64,000 bases of DNA from Thermosipho atlanticus DSM 15807 (GTDB lineage: Bacteria; Thermotogota; Thermotogae; Thermotogales; Fervidobacteriaceae), in the NCBI RefSeq assembly GCF_900129985.1, contig NZ_FQXN01000004.1, positions 148,798-212,797 of the forward strand. The letters run 5' to 3'. Each line of letters starts with the position of its first letter. Position 1 is the first letter of the stretch. The position numbers and the translations under genes were made by a program. The notes under the pieces were generated by a model. The model saw only the letters and a list, made by a program, of their open reading frames with translations, searched no databases and was not told the origin of the DNA. This document shows positions 33,831 through 44,314 of this stretch, piece after piece.

Positions 33831-34937
33831 GTGGGAAAAATTTTTGTCATAATAAATATTTTTATTTCTTCCATTATAATTAACTCTACTGCTCCTCTGA
33901 TGCCAGTTTTCCAAAATTATCTTGGAATTTCTATTTCGCGTTCTTCATATATCCCTGTATTCGGAGTTCTCGGAACGACGATTTTTTCATTTTTAATGTC
34001 GATTTTGGTTTCAAAGTTTGGATTAAAAAAATCGAATTATTTTGGTTATTTTTTGTTGTTTTTGGGACTTTTGTTCTTTTCATTTTCAAAAAATTTTTTT
34101 GGAATAATTTTAGCTTCATTTTTAGCCGGAGCTTCAACTGCCGTTCTTTTTACATCTCTAACTACATTATTAATTCACCTTGAAAATCCTCGTTTTGGCT
34201 TAACACATGCATTTTTTGGCTTGGGAGGGATTGTCGCCCCAACGTTGGTTTCTTTTTCAATAAAGAGCAATTTTAGTTATAGGTATTTGTATATGGGATA
34301 TTTTTTGGTAGTTATAATAATCTTTATCTGGAATATTTTTATAAAACTGCCGGATGCAAAATACGAAACTATGAAGTTTAATAAGATAAAGAAAACAATT
34401 TTAAAGCCCGTATTTTTTATTTCTATTATTTCTTTTTTCCTGTATTCAGGAAGTGAAATAGGGCTTGTTACTTGGTCCTCAAATTTGTTTATACATTTTG
34501 GTTTTTCTGAAGACAAGGCTGCTCTCGTAATTAGTATGTTTTGGATTTTTTATACACTTTCTAGGTTTTTAAGCGACTTTGTCTTAAAATTAATAAGTGA
34601 AAAAAAGATAGCAATTTTTTCTACGTTTTTTGCATCGTTTTTAATATTTTTCATGCTATTAACCAAAAATGCTTATATTTTCCCTTTGGTTGGTTTTACA
34701 ATGGGATCTACCTTTCCAATGATACAAAGATATGCTAATATGAATTTAAACAAGGAAGAAGTCGGGTTGTTGAATGGTGTTACATATGGTTCTACAGGAA
34801 TAGGTGGGATTTTGTTCTCATACTCTATGGGTTTTCTTTCTGATTTTAGCATTCCCGCAATGTTTGTTTTGCCTCTTGTAGGGTTAATATTAGTAGCGAT
34901 TGTTCAACTTTTGTGGAAAAGGGGGAATAGAGGTTGA
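33831..34937 (+). CDS. MFS transporter (FucP/sugar-proton-like)
   Basis: A 368-residue protein with about 11-12 helices. It is short for the MFS. An FLAGASTAVLFTSLTTLL segment and the central charged loop (KYETMKFNKIKKTI) split two six-helix halves; PMIQRYANMNL and GVTYGSTGIGG occur in the second half. GTG start behind GAGGTGAT. The last codons overlap wecB (TTGA). Substrate unknown; divergent from the glucose-type importer, so a sugar is possible. Confidence 0.8.
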   Translation: MGKIFVIINIFISSIIINSTAPLMPVFQNYLGISISRSSYIPVFGVLGTTIFSFLMSILVSKFGLKKSNYFGYFLLFLGLLFFSFSKNFFGIILASFLAGASTAVLFTSLTTLLIHLENPRFGLTHAFFGLGGIVAPTLVSFSIKSNFSYRYLYMGYFLVVIIIFIWNIFIKLPDAKYETMKFNKIKKTILKPVFFISIISFFLYSGSEIGLVTWSSNLFIHFGFSEDKAALVISMFWIFYTLSRFLSDFVLKLISEKKIAIFSTFFASFLIFFMLLTKNAYIFPLVGFTMGSTFPMIQRYANMNLNKEEVGLLNGVTYGSTGIGGILFSYSMGFLSDFSIPAMFVLPLVGLILVAIVQLLWKRGNRG

Positions 34938-36001
34938 AGATAGGGATTGTTTTTGGCACAAGGCCAGAGGTAATTAAAATAGCACCAGTGTATTTAAAGG
35001 CAAAAGAAAAGGAAATAAATGTGGTTGCAATAGCTACAGCTCAGCATAGGGAAATGATGGATATGATGTTAAAAGTATTTGATATGTCTCCAGACTATGA
35101 TATGAACATCATGACAGCAAATCAATCTTTAAATAGCGTAGCTGCAAAAGTTTTAGTAAAACTGGAAGAAATTATTAAGGAAGAAAAATTGGATTGGATA
35201 TTTGTCCAAGGAGATACTACAACTGCAATGGCTGGAGCGTTGTCTGGGTTTCATATGGGAATAAAGGTTGGTCATATTGAAGCCGGTCTTAGAAGCGGTA
35301 ATTTGCGAGATCCGTTTCCTGAAGAGATGAATAGACGGGTAATTGATCAAGTGTCCGATTTAATGTTTGCCCCAACAAAAAACGCAAAGAAGAACCTGTT
35401 AAAAGATGGATTTTCAAAAGATAGAATTCTTGTAACTGGTAATACAGTTGTAGACTCACTCATTTACGTTCAAGAAAAATTCGATCTTGATTCTATACGA
35501 AAACAGTATACAAGTGAAGATGATTATATATTAGTTACCTTACATAGAAGAGAAAATTGGGGAGAAAAGATGAAGAATATTTTAGAAGGTATAAAGAAGT
35601 TTTCCATTGAATACAATTTACCAATTGTATTTCCCGTTCATTTGAATCCAAAAGTAAGAAAGGTGGTAAATGAAGTACTTGGAGAATATGATAAAGCAAT
35701 TTTACTTGAGCCGGTGGATTATATTTCATTTTTGAGTTTGTTAAAAGGTGCAAGGATTGTAGCTTCTGATAGTGGAGGAATACAGGAAGAAGCTCCAAGT
35801 TTTGGAAAATTTGTCGTTGTATGCCGAAATACCACGGAGAGACCAGAACTAATTGAAAGTGGGTACGGCATTTTGGCTGGAACTGAGAAGTTATCGGTTT
35901 TTAAGGCACTTGTAAAAGGTTTTAATGTAAAGGTTGATAAGTCAAGGAATCCTTTTGGTGATGGTAAAGCATCAATACGAATTTTGGAAGCTGTGTTATA
36001 A
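34934..36001 (+). CDS. wecB: UDP-N-acetylglucosamine 2-epimerase (non-hydrolysing)
   Basis: A 355-residue enzyme making UDP-ManNAc. GTRPEVIKIAPVY at the start, ATAQHREMMDMML, VQGDTTTAMAGAL, HIEAGLRSG, DSGGIQEEAPSFGKFVVV and RNTTERPE are all diagnostic and the key His and Glu residues are present. TTG start overlaps the MFS stop. Together with the WecA-like transferase at 43448 it points to a ManNAc-containing envelope polysaccharide. Confidence 0.95.
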   Translation: MKIGIVFGTRPEVIKIAPVYLKAKEKEINVVAIATAQHREMMDMMLKVFDMSPDYDMNIMTANQSLNSVAAKVLVKLEEIIKEEKLDWIFVQGDTTTAMAGALSGFHMGIKVGHIEAGLRSGNLRDPFPEEMNRRVIDQVSDLMFAPTKNAKKNLLKDGFSKDRILVTGNTVVDSLIYVQEKFDLDSIRKQYTSEDDYILVTLHRRENWGEKMKNILEGIKKFSIEYNLPIVFPVHLNPKVRKVVNEVLGEYDKAILLEPVDYISFLSLLKGARIVASDSGGIQEEAPSFGKFVVVCRNTTERPELIESGYGILAGTEKLSVFKALVKGFNVKVDKSRNPFGDGKASIRILEAVL

Positions 36002-36033
36002 TTTTAATGTAGAAAGGTTAAAGGGGGTACAAA

Positions 36034-36645
36034 GTGAGAGAGTATCTTTTTCCCATCCTTTTGGGATACTTTATTGGTGCAATTCCTTTTAGCTTTATAA
36101 TTGCAAAGATTAAAGGAATTGATCTCAGAAAAACAGGTAGTGGTAATGTAGGTGGCACAAATGTACTAAGAAACGCGGGAGCCTTATACGGTGGTATTGC
36201 GTTTTTTCTTGATATTTTTAAAGGATTTGTTGTGGTATTGATCGTTAAAGATTTGGGAATTAATGCTCAGCTTTTGGCGGGAAGTTTTGCAGTCTTTGGT
36301 CATTGCTTTCCAATTTATTTGAAATTCAAAGGAGGTAAGGGTGTAGCGACTACCCTTGGGATGTTTTTTGGAGTTTATCCTTTATCTGGAGCCGTGTTCT
36401 TTGGGATATGGCTTTTAGTTGTTGGTGTAACTCAATATGTATCATTAGCTTCAATTATTGCACTTTTAAGTGCAAGTATATTTACACTTTTAGCAGGTAA
36501 AGATTACTGGTTAATCTTTCTTGCGCTTTCATTATTTTCTATTTTAAGACATAGGTCAAATATTCAAAGGTTAGTAAATGGTGCTGAGCGAAAAACGGAT
36601 GTAATTGACATTTTCCTTAAGATTAGAAGCAGAAAAAAGGGATAG
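36034..36645 (+). CDS. plsY: Glycerol-3-phosphate acyltransferase PlsY
   Basis: A 203-residue membrane enzyme using the acyl-phosphate from PlsX. GSGNVGGTNVLRNAG (about 36-50), FGHCFPIYLKFKGGKGVATT (shown by KFKGGKGVAT, about 98-107) and HRSNIQRL near the end are the three conserved motifs. Five helices. GTG start behind AAAGGGGGT. Confidence 0.95.
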   Translation: MREYLFPILLGYFIGAIPFSFIIAKIKGIDLRKTGSGNVGGTNVLRNAGALYGGIAFFLDIFKGFVVVLIVKDLGINAQLLAGSFAVFGHCFPIYLKFKGGKGVATTLGMFFGVYPLSGAVFFGIWLLVVGVTQYVSLASIIALLSASIFTLLAGKDYWLIFLALSLFSILRHRSNIQRLVNGAERKTDVIDIFLKIRSRKKG

Positions 36646-36656
36646 GGGGTTTGTAA

Positions 36657-37319
36657 ATGGAAAATACCATTATTCCAGAAGGTTTGCTGGTTTATTTAAG
36701 GCCTGTAATAGAATACTGGTATTATTCTTTAATTATTGGTATATTTTTGGTTTTTGCGGCAAAGTTTGTTGAAAAAATTTCTATAGCCTTACTTGGATTT
36801 TTACTAGGTATAAATGTGTTATTCCCCGTCTTATTAAACCAATTTCCTCAACTTAACGAATTGCTTACAGACCCAGCGTATTATCAAATTTCAATGTTAG
36901 TGTTTGGTGTGATTGTTGCTGCCGTGTTGTTTGCTTTGTATAAATCCTTTGTGTTTATTGCAGGATTTGGTGTTGTTGGTATTATAGGATACTACCTTGC
37001 AGATTTTACTATTCAATTTTTTGATATACAACTTAATTTTAATCCGTTATATATTACCGCTTTAATAGGAGTGATTTTGGGGTTAATTGGTGGAATTATT
37101 TCAACAAAAAAGAGTTCTGAAGTTATTTCAATAATGTCCATTGTTGTAGGTTCAGCAACTTTAAGCGCAGTTGTGGTTGGGTTAATTACACGTAACAACA
37201 TTGAAGAGAAAATCACAGAACCATTATACTCTTCAATTTTCATAGGAGTGTTTTTAGCACTTGTAATACTTGGATCAGTGTGGAATTTTAAGAGATCAAA
37301 GAAGTCGGAGGTGGCGTAA
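36657..37319 (+). CDS. Multi-pass membrane protein of unknown function
   Basis: A 220-residue protein with about seven hydrophobic segments and few charged residues until the basic end (FKRSKKSEVA). It resembles small 7-helix DUF4203/TMEM198-like proteins in general form, but no motif confirms this. AGGGGGTTT precedes the ATG. It lies 11 nt after plsY and 1 nt before the pheT start, so it is expressed with them. Function unknown. Confidence 0.75.
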   Translation: MENTIIPEGLLVYLRPVIEYWYYSLIIGIFLVFAAKFVEKISIALLGFLLGINVLFPVLLNQFPQLNELLTDPAYYQISMLVFGVIVAAVLFALYKSFVFIAGFGVVGIIGYYLADFTIQFFDIQLNFNPLYITALIGVILGLIGGIISTKKSSEVISIMSIVVGSATLSAVVVGLITRNNIEEKITEPLYSSIFIGVFLALVILGSVWNFKRSKKSEVA

Positions 37320-37320
37320 G

Positions 37321-39690
37321 TTGAGGCTTTCAATAGAGTGGTTAAGAGATTTTGTCAATGTTTCCGCATCTGCTGAAGAAATTGCCGAAAAATTCAGTCT
37401 GAGTGGTAATAATATAGAGGAGATGATATCTCCGTTCAATGTTTCTGGGAAGATAGTTGCTGGAAAAGTAATAGAAGTTCAAAAGCATCCAAATGCTGAT
37501 AGACTTATTGTCTGTAAAGTAGATATTGGTAATGAGATAAAGACAATTGTTACGGGAGATTTAAGTGTAAAAGAAGGAGATATAGTTCCCCTTGCACTTG
37601 AGGGAGCAAGACTAGGTGACTTAGTAATTACTCCCAGGAAAATGAGAGGTATTTTATCAGAAGGAATGATGTGTTCCCTTGAAGAATTGGGTTTAGAAGA
37701 AAAATCTGATTCAGTGTATAGATTTAAGGAAAAACTAGAACCGGGCACGGATATAATTTCGTATTTGAAATTAGATGACAAAGTTTTGGACGTTGAAATT
37801 ACACCAAACAGGCCAGATTGTTTGAGTGTAATAGGACTTGCAAGGGAAGTATCTGCACTTTTTGATGTAGATTTAAAAATGCCAAAAGGTACTTTTGAAA
37901 TAGATGGCGACTGTGATGTTTCAGTTGAGATTGAAAGTGAAGGATGTTGGAGATATACTGCTAGAGTTGTAAAGGGAGTAAAAGTTGAACCAAGTCCTCT
38001 TTGGCTTCAAAGAAGGCTTATAGCAGCTGGAATTAGACCAATAAATAACGTAGTTGATATAACAAACTATGTTTTACTTGAAACAGGACATCCCGTGCAC
38101 GCTTTTGATTTGAACCTTCTTTCAAGTAAGAAGATTGTTGTTAGAGACGCAAGAAAGGGTGAGAAAATTCTTCTTTTGGATGGAAAGGAGTATGAACTTA
38201 CAGGAGATGAAGTTCTGATTACCGATGGCGAAAGACCTCTTGCACTTGCAGGAATAATGGGTGGGGAAGAAAGTGGAGTTAATGAAAATACAACAGATGT
38301 ATTACTTGAGGTTGCTATGTTTGATCCAGTAAGGATAAGGAAGACTGCAAAAAACCATGGTATTATGTCGGAATCTTCTTACAGGTTTGAGCGAGGAGTT
38401 GATCCTAATGATTCTGAGTATGTTATAAACAGACTTTCAGAGTTATTGTACAAACTTGCTGGAGGTATTTCAACAAACATTGTTGATGTTTACCCAAAGA
38501 GAATAGAACCAAGAGTGATAAATTACCCAAAAGATTTAACTGTTAAAGTAATTGGAGAAGATATTGATGAAAATGTTCAGAAAAAAATTCTTGAAAGACT
38601 TGGGTTTAAAGTTGAAGATATAGATGAAAAATCTTGGAAAATTACTGTTCCTACCTTTAGATATTTTGATGTTGAAAGACCTATAGATATTGTTGAGGAA
38701 ATTTCAAGGATATACGGAAACGATATGCTTGAAGGTGAACCATTTAGGATTTTAGTTGGTGGTACTGGAAGAACTAAGAAACAAAAGTTAAGATACAAAT
38801 TGAAAGAACATATGATTTCTGAGGGATTCAGTGAAGCAATAACTTTAACATTTGTCTCGGAAGCAATAGTTGATAGATGGAATTTTGTAAACGAAAAGGT
38901 GAAAATTAAGAACCCAATCAACGAAGAGATGGATGTTGTGAGACCTACATTAATATATGGCCTTCTTGGTTCTCTATCGTACAATTACAAAAGACAAAAC
39001 AGAGATGTGAAGTTATTTGAAATCGGAAAGGTATTTAAAGGAACAAGCGAAAATCCTGTGGATATTGAAAAAATAGCCGCCGTTGCTGTGGGAAGAATTA
39101 ACAAATACGATTATACTGATTATAGAACATTTACATTTTACAATTTTAAAGGAATAATTGATAACCTGTCTAGTATTTTAAGAGTAAAATTTGAATACAA
39201 AAAAGCTGATATTCCAGGGTTTGTTCCCACTAGAACGGCGAAAGTTATACTGAATGGAAAAGAGATAGGTTTTGTTGGTATGGTAGATCCCGAAATTGCG
39301 GACAAATTTTACGATGTGAAGGATGAAATATATGTATTTGAACTTTCAACGGAAGATTTGTACGAAAATTACAAAGAAGTTCCATCGTACAGAGAAAGTG
39401 TTGTGTATCCTTCTGTTAGAAGAGATGTTTCTTTCCTTGTACCAAAAAGTTTTAAGATGGGTACAATAATCGATGAATTGTTTGAATATAACTATGTGGA
39501 AGAAGCAGGTGTTTCAGATATTTACACAGGAAAAGGAATTCCAGAGGGATTTACAAGTGTTACTGTGTATTGTGTATTTAGATCTAATGAGAAAACTTTA
39601 AGCGAGGATGAAATAAATGAAATATGGACAAGTATAAAGAAGAAATTAACTGAAAAGTATCCAATTAAGTTAAGATTCGAGGAGGTGTAA
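37321..39690 (+). CDS. pheT: Phenylalanine--tRNA ligase beta subunit
   Basis: A 789-residue PheT. It has the N-terminal tRNA-binding-like domain ([20 protein letters not shown]), the B3/B4 editing region ([31 protein letters not shown]), the B5 domain, the catalytic-like core ([32 protein letters not shown]) and the anticodon-binding FDX-ACB end. The start is TTG at 37321 with GGAGGTGG upstream; the frame open from 37270 lies inside the previous gene. The usual partner pheS is not adjacent. Confidence 0.95.
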   Translation: MRLSIEWLRDFVNVSASAEEIAEKFSLSGNNIEEMISPFNVSGKIVAGKVIEVQKHPNADRLIVCKVDIGNEIKTIVTGDLSVKEGDIVPLALEGARLGDLVITPRKMRGILSEGMMCSLEELGLEEKSDSVYRFKEKLEPGTDIISYLKLDDKVLDVEITPNRPDCLSVIGLAREVSALFDVDLKMPKGTFEIDGDCDVSVEIESEGCWRYTARVVKGVKVEPSPLWLQRRLIAAGIRPINNVVDITNYVLLETGHPVHAFDLNLLSSKKIVVRDARKGEKILLLDGKEYELTGDEVLITDGERPLALAGIMGGEESGVNENTTDVLLEVAMFDPVRIRKTAKNHGIMSESSYRFERGVDPNDSEYVINRLSELLYKLAGGISTNIVDVYPKRIEPRVINYPKDLTVKVIGEDIDENVQKKILERLGFKVEDIDEKSWKITVPTFRYFDVERPIDIVEEISRIYGNDMLEGEPFRILVGGTGRTKKQKLRYKLKEHMISEGFSEAITLTFVSEAIVDRWNFVNEKVKIKNPINEEMDVVRPTLIYGLLGSLSYNYKRQNRDVKLFEIGKVFKGTSENPVDIEKIAAVAVGRINKYDYTDYRTFTFYNFKGIIDNLSSILRVKFEYKKADIPGFVPTRTAKVILNGKEIGFVGMVDPEIADKFYDVKDEIYVFELSTEDLYENYKEVPSYRESVVYPSVRRDVSFLVPKSFKMGTIIDELFEYNYVEEAGVSDIYTGKGIPEGFTSVTVYCVFRSNEKTLSEDEINEIWTSIKKKLTEKYPIKLRFEEV

Positions 39691-39691
39691 C

Positions 39692-40591
39692 GTGAAGTCT
39701 GGTTTTGTTGCTCTTGCAGGTAAACCAAATGTTGGAAAGTCTTCTCTTGTAAATGCTATAGTTGGAAGAAAAGTATTAATTGTTTCTGATAAACCGCAAA
39801 CTACAAGAAATAGAATTAACGTAATTCATACTACAAATGAGTATCAGATAATTTTTGTCGATACTCCGGGAATTCACAAACCTCTATATAGACTTGGTGA
39901 ATATATGGTCAAGGCAGCTGTGACTGCCTTGAAGGGGGTTGATTTGATTTTAACTGTAGTTGATGCCAAAGAAGGTATAAGAAAACCAGAAAAGTTTGTT
40001 TTTGATTATGTAAATCAATCTGGTACACCAACGATAGGCGTGGTCAATAAAGTTGATCTTGTGGACAAAAAGATAGTGGAAAGTCTTGTAGATAAGATGA
40101 GGAGTGAATTAAAAAATTGCATTGAAATTGTAGAAACGTCAGCTATTAAGGGAGAAGGTATAAAAGAACTTTTGGATTTAATAGTGGAAAATATACCTGA
40201 GGGTCCTCAGTTTTACCCAGAAGATATGATAACGGATAGACCTTTCTCATTTATGGCTTCTGAGATAATAAGGGAAAAGATTTTTCAATATACATATGAA
40301 GAGGTTCCACATTCTGTTGCAGTTATTGTCGAAGAAATTAAAGAAAGAGAAAACGGAGTTTTGTATATAAGGGCAATTATATACGTTGATAGGGATAGTC
40401 AAAAAGGAATTATTATAGGTCATAAAGGAAGCATGATAAAGAAGATTGGTCAGGATGCACGCAAGGAACTGGAGTTTCTAACCAACCAAAAAATCTTTCT
40501 TGATTTACATGTAAAAGTAAAAAGACATTGGAGAGATAAGGACTTTATTATTTTAAACGAAATAGGCATGAAAGATGATATTAAAGATTGA
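39692..40591 (+). CDS. era: GTPase Era
   Basis: A 299-residue GTPase for 16S rRNA/30S maturation. G1 GKPNVGKSS (10-18), G2 TRNRI, G3 DTPGIH, G4 NKVD, G5 SAIKGEG, then the KH domain with [19 protein letters not shown] (shown by [11 protein letters not shown]) and the C-terminal [12 protein letters not shown] start, 1 nt after pheT. Confidence 0.97.
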   Translation: MKSGFVALAGKPNVGKSSLVNAIVGRKVLIVSDKPQTTRNRINVIHTTNEYQIIFVDTPGIHKPLYRLGEYMVKAAVTALKGVDLILTVVDAKEGIRKPEKFVFDYVNQSGTPTIGVVNKVDLVDKKIVESLVDKMRSELKNCIEIVETSAIKGEGIKELLDLIVENIPEGPQFYPEDMITDRPFSFMASEIIREKIFQYTYEEVPHSVAVIVEEIKERENGVLYIRAIIYVDRDSQKGIIIGHKGSMIKKIGQDARKELEFLTNQKIFLDLHVKVKRHWRDKDFIILNEIGMKDDIKD

Positions 40592-40657
40592 AAAATTTAA
40601 TAAAATGTTATATAATTTTAAATAAAGGGCTTGGAATTTTCCAAGGAGTGGTTATTT

Positions 40658-42136
40658 CTGAAAATAAAAGAGTTGTTAAATGCTTTAAATTCTTTAGTTT
40701 TAAATGTTAATTGCGATTTAGAAACGGAGATAAAACACATTTCTTCTTATTCTCGTGATTTAAAAGAAGAAACTCTTTTTATCTGCCGTGAGGGTCTCAC
40801 CTTTGATTCCCACTCTATTATTGATAAATTGTACGATCAAGGTGTAAAAGTTTTTATTGTAGAAAAAGAGGTTTCTAGCTTTTTCCCTCATATCCAAGTT
40901 GTTGATTCGCGAATTGCCGAAGCAGTTATTGCAAGCGAATTCTATGGAAAACCTTTTGAAAAACTTATCACCTTTGGTGTTACAGGAACTAATGGTAAAA
41001 CTACATGTACGCATCTTTTTCATCATATAATGCATAGTCTTGGATACAAGGGAAGTATAAGTGGTACAGTGCTAAACGATATAATGGGAGATAAATTCTA
41101 CCATCATAACACTACACCAAGTTCAATAGAGATTTTGAGAAATATGGCAAAAACGGTTAATAACGGCGGGCAATATTACGGTATGGAAGTTTCATCCCAT
41201 GCACTTGCACAGTATAGAGTGGAAAGCATACGGTTTGACGTTGTAGGTATTACTAACATCACTAGAGATCACCTTGATTTTCATAAAACATTTGAAGATT
41301 ATAAAAAGGCAAAGTTACATATTTTAAATCTTTTAAAACCAGAAGGTGTTGCAATTGTTAATCATGAATATTTGAAAGATATTAAAAATAACAATGTGAG
41401 AATAGTTACATTTGGAGTAGATAGAAATTCTGATTATGTTATTAAAGAAGTAACAACCAATTGGTCAGGTACATTTTTTAAGTTAGATACTCCATACGGT
41501 CCAAAAAGTATCTCTTCTCAGTTAATTGGAGAGTATAATGCATTTAATATAACTCTTGTCCTTGCCGCTTTAGTTGAAATTGGATATGACATTGACGAAG
41601 TTATAAATGTAATTTCAACATTTAGAGGAGTAGATGGTCGTTTTGAGATTATTCACGAAGCTAGAAAACTTGGAATAGAAGTAATTGTTGATTTTGCTCA
41701 CACCCCCGATGCTCTTGAAAAGATTATTCTTTCATTGAGAAAACTTTCTAAAGGAAGAATAATAACGGTATTTGGTGCTGGTGGTCAAGCAGACAAAGGA
41801 AAAAGACCAATGATGGGTGAAATAGCTTCTAAGTATTCCGATATTGCAATAATTACTACTGATGACCCTCGTGGTGAGGATCCTAATAAAATAATTAAGG
41901 ATGTAGAAAAGGGATTAGTACCAGGAAGTTTGTCACTTTCAATAGTTGATAGAAGAGAAGCAATTGAAACTGCTATTACTCTTGCTAACAAAGGGGATGT
42001 TGTTTTAATTGCAGGTAGAGGTCATGAACCATATCAAATATTTGATGACAATTACAAGAAGCCATTTAAAGATAGGGATGTTGCAATAGATATTATCTTT
42101 CAGAAAATAAATAAAGGAGAAAAGACATTTAAATGA
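40658..42136 (+). CDS. murE: UDP-MurNAc-dipeptide ligase MurE, probable CTG start
   Basis: A 492-residue MurE adding the third amino acid to the stem peptide. P-loop GVTGTNGKTTCTH, MEVSSHALAQYRV, TNITRDHLDFH, VDFAHTPDALEK and the TTDDPRGEDP motif are present. DDPR matches the Thermotoga maritima enzyme, which is reported to use lysine. The frame opens at TTG 40631, but AAGGAG lies at 40643-40648, after that codon. CTG at 40658 has good spacing, and starting there (KIKELLNALNSLVLN) matches the length of other MurE N-termini. Next gene overlaps by 4 nt. Confidence 0.9.
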   Translation: MKIKELLNALNSLVLNVNCDLETEIKHISSYSRDLKEETLFICREGLTFDSHSIIDKLYDQGVKVFIVEKEVSSFFPHIQVVDSRIAEAVIASEFYGKPFEKLITFGVTGTNGKTTCTHLFHHIMHSLGYKGSISGTVLNDIMGDKFYHHNTTPSSIEILRNMAKTVNNGGQYYGMEVSSHALAQYRVESIRFDVVGITNITRDHLDFHKTFEDYKKAKLHILNLLKPEGVAIVNHEYLKDIKNNNVRIVTFGVDRNSDYVIKEVTTNWSGTFFKLDTPYGPKSISSQLIGEYNAFNITLVLAALVEIGYDIDEVINVISTFRGVDGRFEIIHEARKLGIEVIVDFAHTPDALEKIILSLRKLSKGRIITVFGAGGQADKGKRPMMGEIASKYSDIAIITTDDPRGEDPNKIIKDVEKGLVPGSLSLSIVDRREAIETAITLANKGDVVLIAGRGHEPYQIFDDNYKKPFKDRDVAIDIIFQKINKGEKTFK

Positions 42137-42537
42137 TGAAAGTGCTTCTTGTAAATATCGACCAAGAAAAACTAAAAAGTTTTCTTGGTGTTCCCATTGA
42201 ATGTGTAAGTATTGAAAGTTTTAATGAGATTTCCTGTAAAAGTACAGGAAATTTATTTTTTATTTACACTGATACTGATGTGAATATACCTGGTGAATAT
42301 GATGTAAAAGTGATAAAGAAAAATAATGAAATAACAGTTATGTTTGACAGAGAATATACTATTTCGTTAAATAGTGGTGATTATCATCTTTTAGATTTTA
42401 AAACTGACGGAACAATATATAGGTATATCTTCAAAATAGGAGATACAAAAGGTATTTATGTTTTAAAAAACAAGTTAAATGAAGATGAGATTCTTCATTT
42501 TCTGCTTTCCCTTTTTGTAATTGAGAAAATATTATAA
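42133..42537 (+). CDS. Unknown small protein inside the murE-mraY operon
   Basis: A 134-residue protein without membrane segments or Cys pairs. It alternates beta-type strands (VLLVNID, LFFIYTDTDVNIPGEYDVKVI, EITVMFD, YHLLDFK, YRYIFKIG) and ends in a helix (EDEILHFLLSLFVIEKIL). No family recognised. The ATGATG start overlaps the murE stop, so it is co-translated between MurE and MraY; a link to lipid I/II synthesis is suggested only by position. Confidence 0.75.
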   Translation: MMKVLLVNIDQEKLKSFLGVPIECVSIESFNEISCKSTGNLFFIYTDTDVNIPGEYDVKVIKKNNEITVMFDREYTISLNSGDYHLLDFKTDGTIYRYIFKIGDTKGIYVLKNKLNEDEILHFLLSLFVIEKIL

Positions 42538-42558
42538 AGCCATGAAAAGGAGAAGTGT

Positions 42559-43443
42559 ATGGAAGCAGTTTATATTATTTTAGCTTTTGTAATTACAAGT
42601 ATATTGTTCCCAATATACATTAAGATAATGAGAAGGTATAAATTGGGACAGTATATAAGGAAAGAGGGGCCCGATCTTCATAATTATAAAACGGGAACAC
42701 CAACAGCAGGTGGTATTCTTTTTGTTATTATCTCAACAATTTTTGGAATAATAATGAGGGCGCCTCTAGTGTTAATTTTATCACTTGCGTTATTTGGTAT
42801 TGTTGGCTTTATAGATGATTTCGCAAGTATAAAGAAGAAAGACGCACTGGGTCTTCGAGCCTATCAAAAATTTCTTTTACAAGTTTTATTTTCAATATTT
42901 ATTATTTCTTTTACTGATGTTAAACCAATCTTTGGAAAAGAAGTTTCAGGATTTACTTTTTATCTTTTCTGGGTTTTTGTAATAGTTGGAGCATCAAACG
43001 CTGTAAATTTAACGGATGGTCTTGATGGCCTTGCAGGTTGGGTTTGGGTAACATCAATCCTTCCAATGGCTTTTTTATTAAAAGATAAGTTTTCTCTTCT
43101 TGTAGTTGCAACTGTTTTATCTTTCTTACTTTTCAATACCAGACCTGCATCGATATTCATGGGAGATACAGGTTCTTTGGCGCTTGGTGCGTTTCTTGCA
43201 ACTTTTGCTTTGTATTATAACGCTGAAACGCAACTTGCATTTTCATCCTCCATTTTTATTGTAGAGACACTCAGTGTTATACTACAAGTGGGTTCGTATA
43301 AATTGTTTAGAAGAAGGATCTTCAAAATGTCTCCTATTCACCACCATTTTGAACTAATCGGTTGGAAGGAAGAAAAGATCGTAGGTGTTTTTTCGGCAAT
43401 AAACCTTGTTATAGCAGTTTCGTATATGATTCTAAGTTGGTGA
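42559..43443 (+). CDS. mraY: Phospho-N-acetylmuramoyl-pentapeptide-transferase
   Basis: A 294-residue, ten-helix enzyme that makes lipid I. PTAGGILF, the catalytic Asp pair in GFIDDFASIKKK, the NAVNLTDGLDGLAGW motif, FMGDTGSLALGAF and the C-terminal MSPIHHHFELIGW are all present. AAAAGGAGAAG is the ribosome site. It follows murE in a short dcw-type cluster. Confidence 0.97.
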   Translation: MEAVYIILAFVITSILFPIYIKIMRRYKLGQYIRKEGPDLHNYKTGTPTAGGILFVIISTIFGIIMRAPLVLILSLALFGIVGFIDDFASIKKKDALGLRAYQKFLLQVLFSIFIISFTDVKPIFGKEVSGFTFYLFWVFVIVGASNAVNLTDGLDGLAGWVWVTSILPMAFLLKDKFSLLVVATVLSFLLFNTRPASIFMGDTGSLALGAFLATFALYYNAETQLAFSSSIFIVETLSVILQVGSYKLFRRRIFKMSPIHHHFELIGWKEEKIVGVFSAINLVIAVSYMILSW

Positions 43444-43447
43444 AATT

Positions 43448-44314
43448 TTGAATGTAGTTATCCCTTTTATTGTAACTTTTCTTACTTATTATTTTGCTAG
43501 AAAGTATAAATTTCTTCTTGATTATCCTGATTCAAGAAAAAATCATCACACCCCCACTCCACAGATAGGTGGTATAATATTATTTATTTCACTTTTATTT
43601 TTGTTTAGAATAAGCGATAATGTGTTGTTTTCTATGGGGGTTTTTCTTTCATTTTTCTTTGGACTTATTGACGATGTAAAGAATTTATCTTATAAATCAA
43701 AGTTTTTGTTTGAATCGGTTATATCTTTAATATTTGTTTTAAATACAAATCTTACGCTTTTTGGTTATAACGGGATTTTAGTAAAAATATTTACTTTTTT
43801 CTGGTTTATAGCTATTGTAAACGGGTTTAATATGATTGATGGTTTAAACGGACTTTCAACGGGTGTGTTTTTGATTTACTCGTTGTTTTTAAAAAGCTAC
43901 AACCTATCATTTATTTATCTTCCAATTTATCTTTTTAACCTTTTCGGGAAGTTTTTTATGGGAGAGTCCGGGACACTTCTTTCGTCATTTTTGCTTTTAA
44001 CTTTCCTTTCAAAGCAAAATAATGAATTAGTTTTCCTTACAGTATTCTTTGGGTACCCTGCATATGAAGTTATCTCAAGTTTTTTAAGAAGAATTATATC
44101 CGGCAAGAGTCCATTCTTGCCGGATAGAAAGCACCTTCACCATGTATTTTCTGAAAGGTTTGGAAACATTACTTTTTTGTTTTTTGCATACACTCTCTCA
44201 GTTCTTTTTATTTTGTTATCCCATAAACTCTACGGAGTTTTCTTCTACATCTTCATTTGTCTTTCCTTGTTCATCTTCCAACGCAAAATTAAGGGAAGCA
44301 ATGGCAACCTCTAA
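43448..44314 (+). CDS. Polyprenyl-phosphate HexNAc-1-phosphate transferase (WecA/TagO-like)
   Basis: A 288-residue MraY-family membrane enzyme: DYPDSRKNHHTPTPQIGG near the start, catalytic FGLIDDVKNLSYKSK, NGFNMIDGLNGLSTG and FMGESGTLLSSF (Glu in place of the usual Asp), then DRKHLHHVF. It lacks the MraY HHHFE ending, so a UDP-GlcNAc-type substrate is expected for an envelope glycan. TTG start 4 nt after mraY. Its last 99 bases overlap the convergent DUF1385 gene. Confidence 0.88.
   Translation: MNVVIPFIVTFLTYYFARKYKFLLDYPDSRKNHHTPTPQIGGIILFISLLFLFRISDNVLFSMGVFLSFFFGLIDDVKNLSYKSKFLFESVISLIFVLNTNLTLFGYNGILVKIFTFFWFIAIVNGFNMIDGLNGLSTGVFLIYSLFLKSYNLSFIYLPIYLFNLFGKFFMGESGTLLSSFLLLTFLSKQNNELVFLTVFFGYPAYEVISSFLRRIISGKSPFLPDRKHLHHVFSERFGNITFLFFAYTLSVLFILLSHKLYGVFFYIFICLSLFIFQRKIKGSNGNL

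Noticed and set aside
32477..33874. 465-codon version of the sugar-binding protein
   Set aside because: The added part precedes the signal peptide and overlaps the divergent MFS gene; ATG at 33724 has GGGAGGTG.
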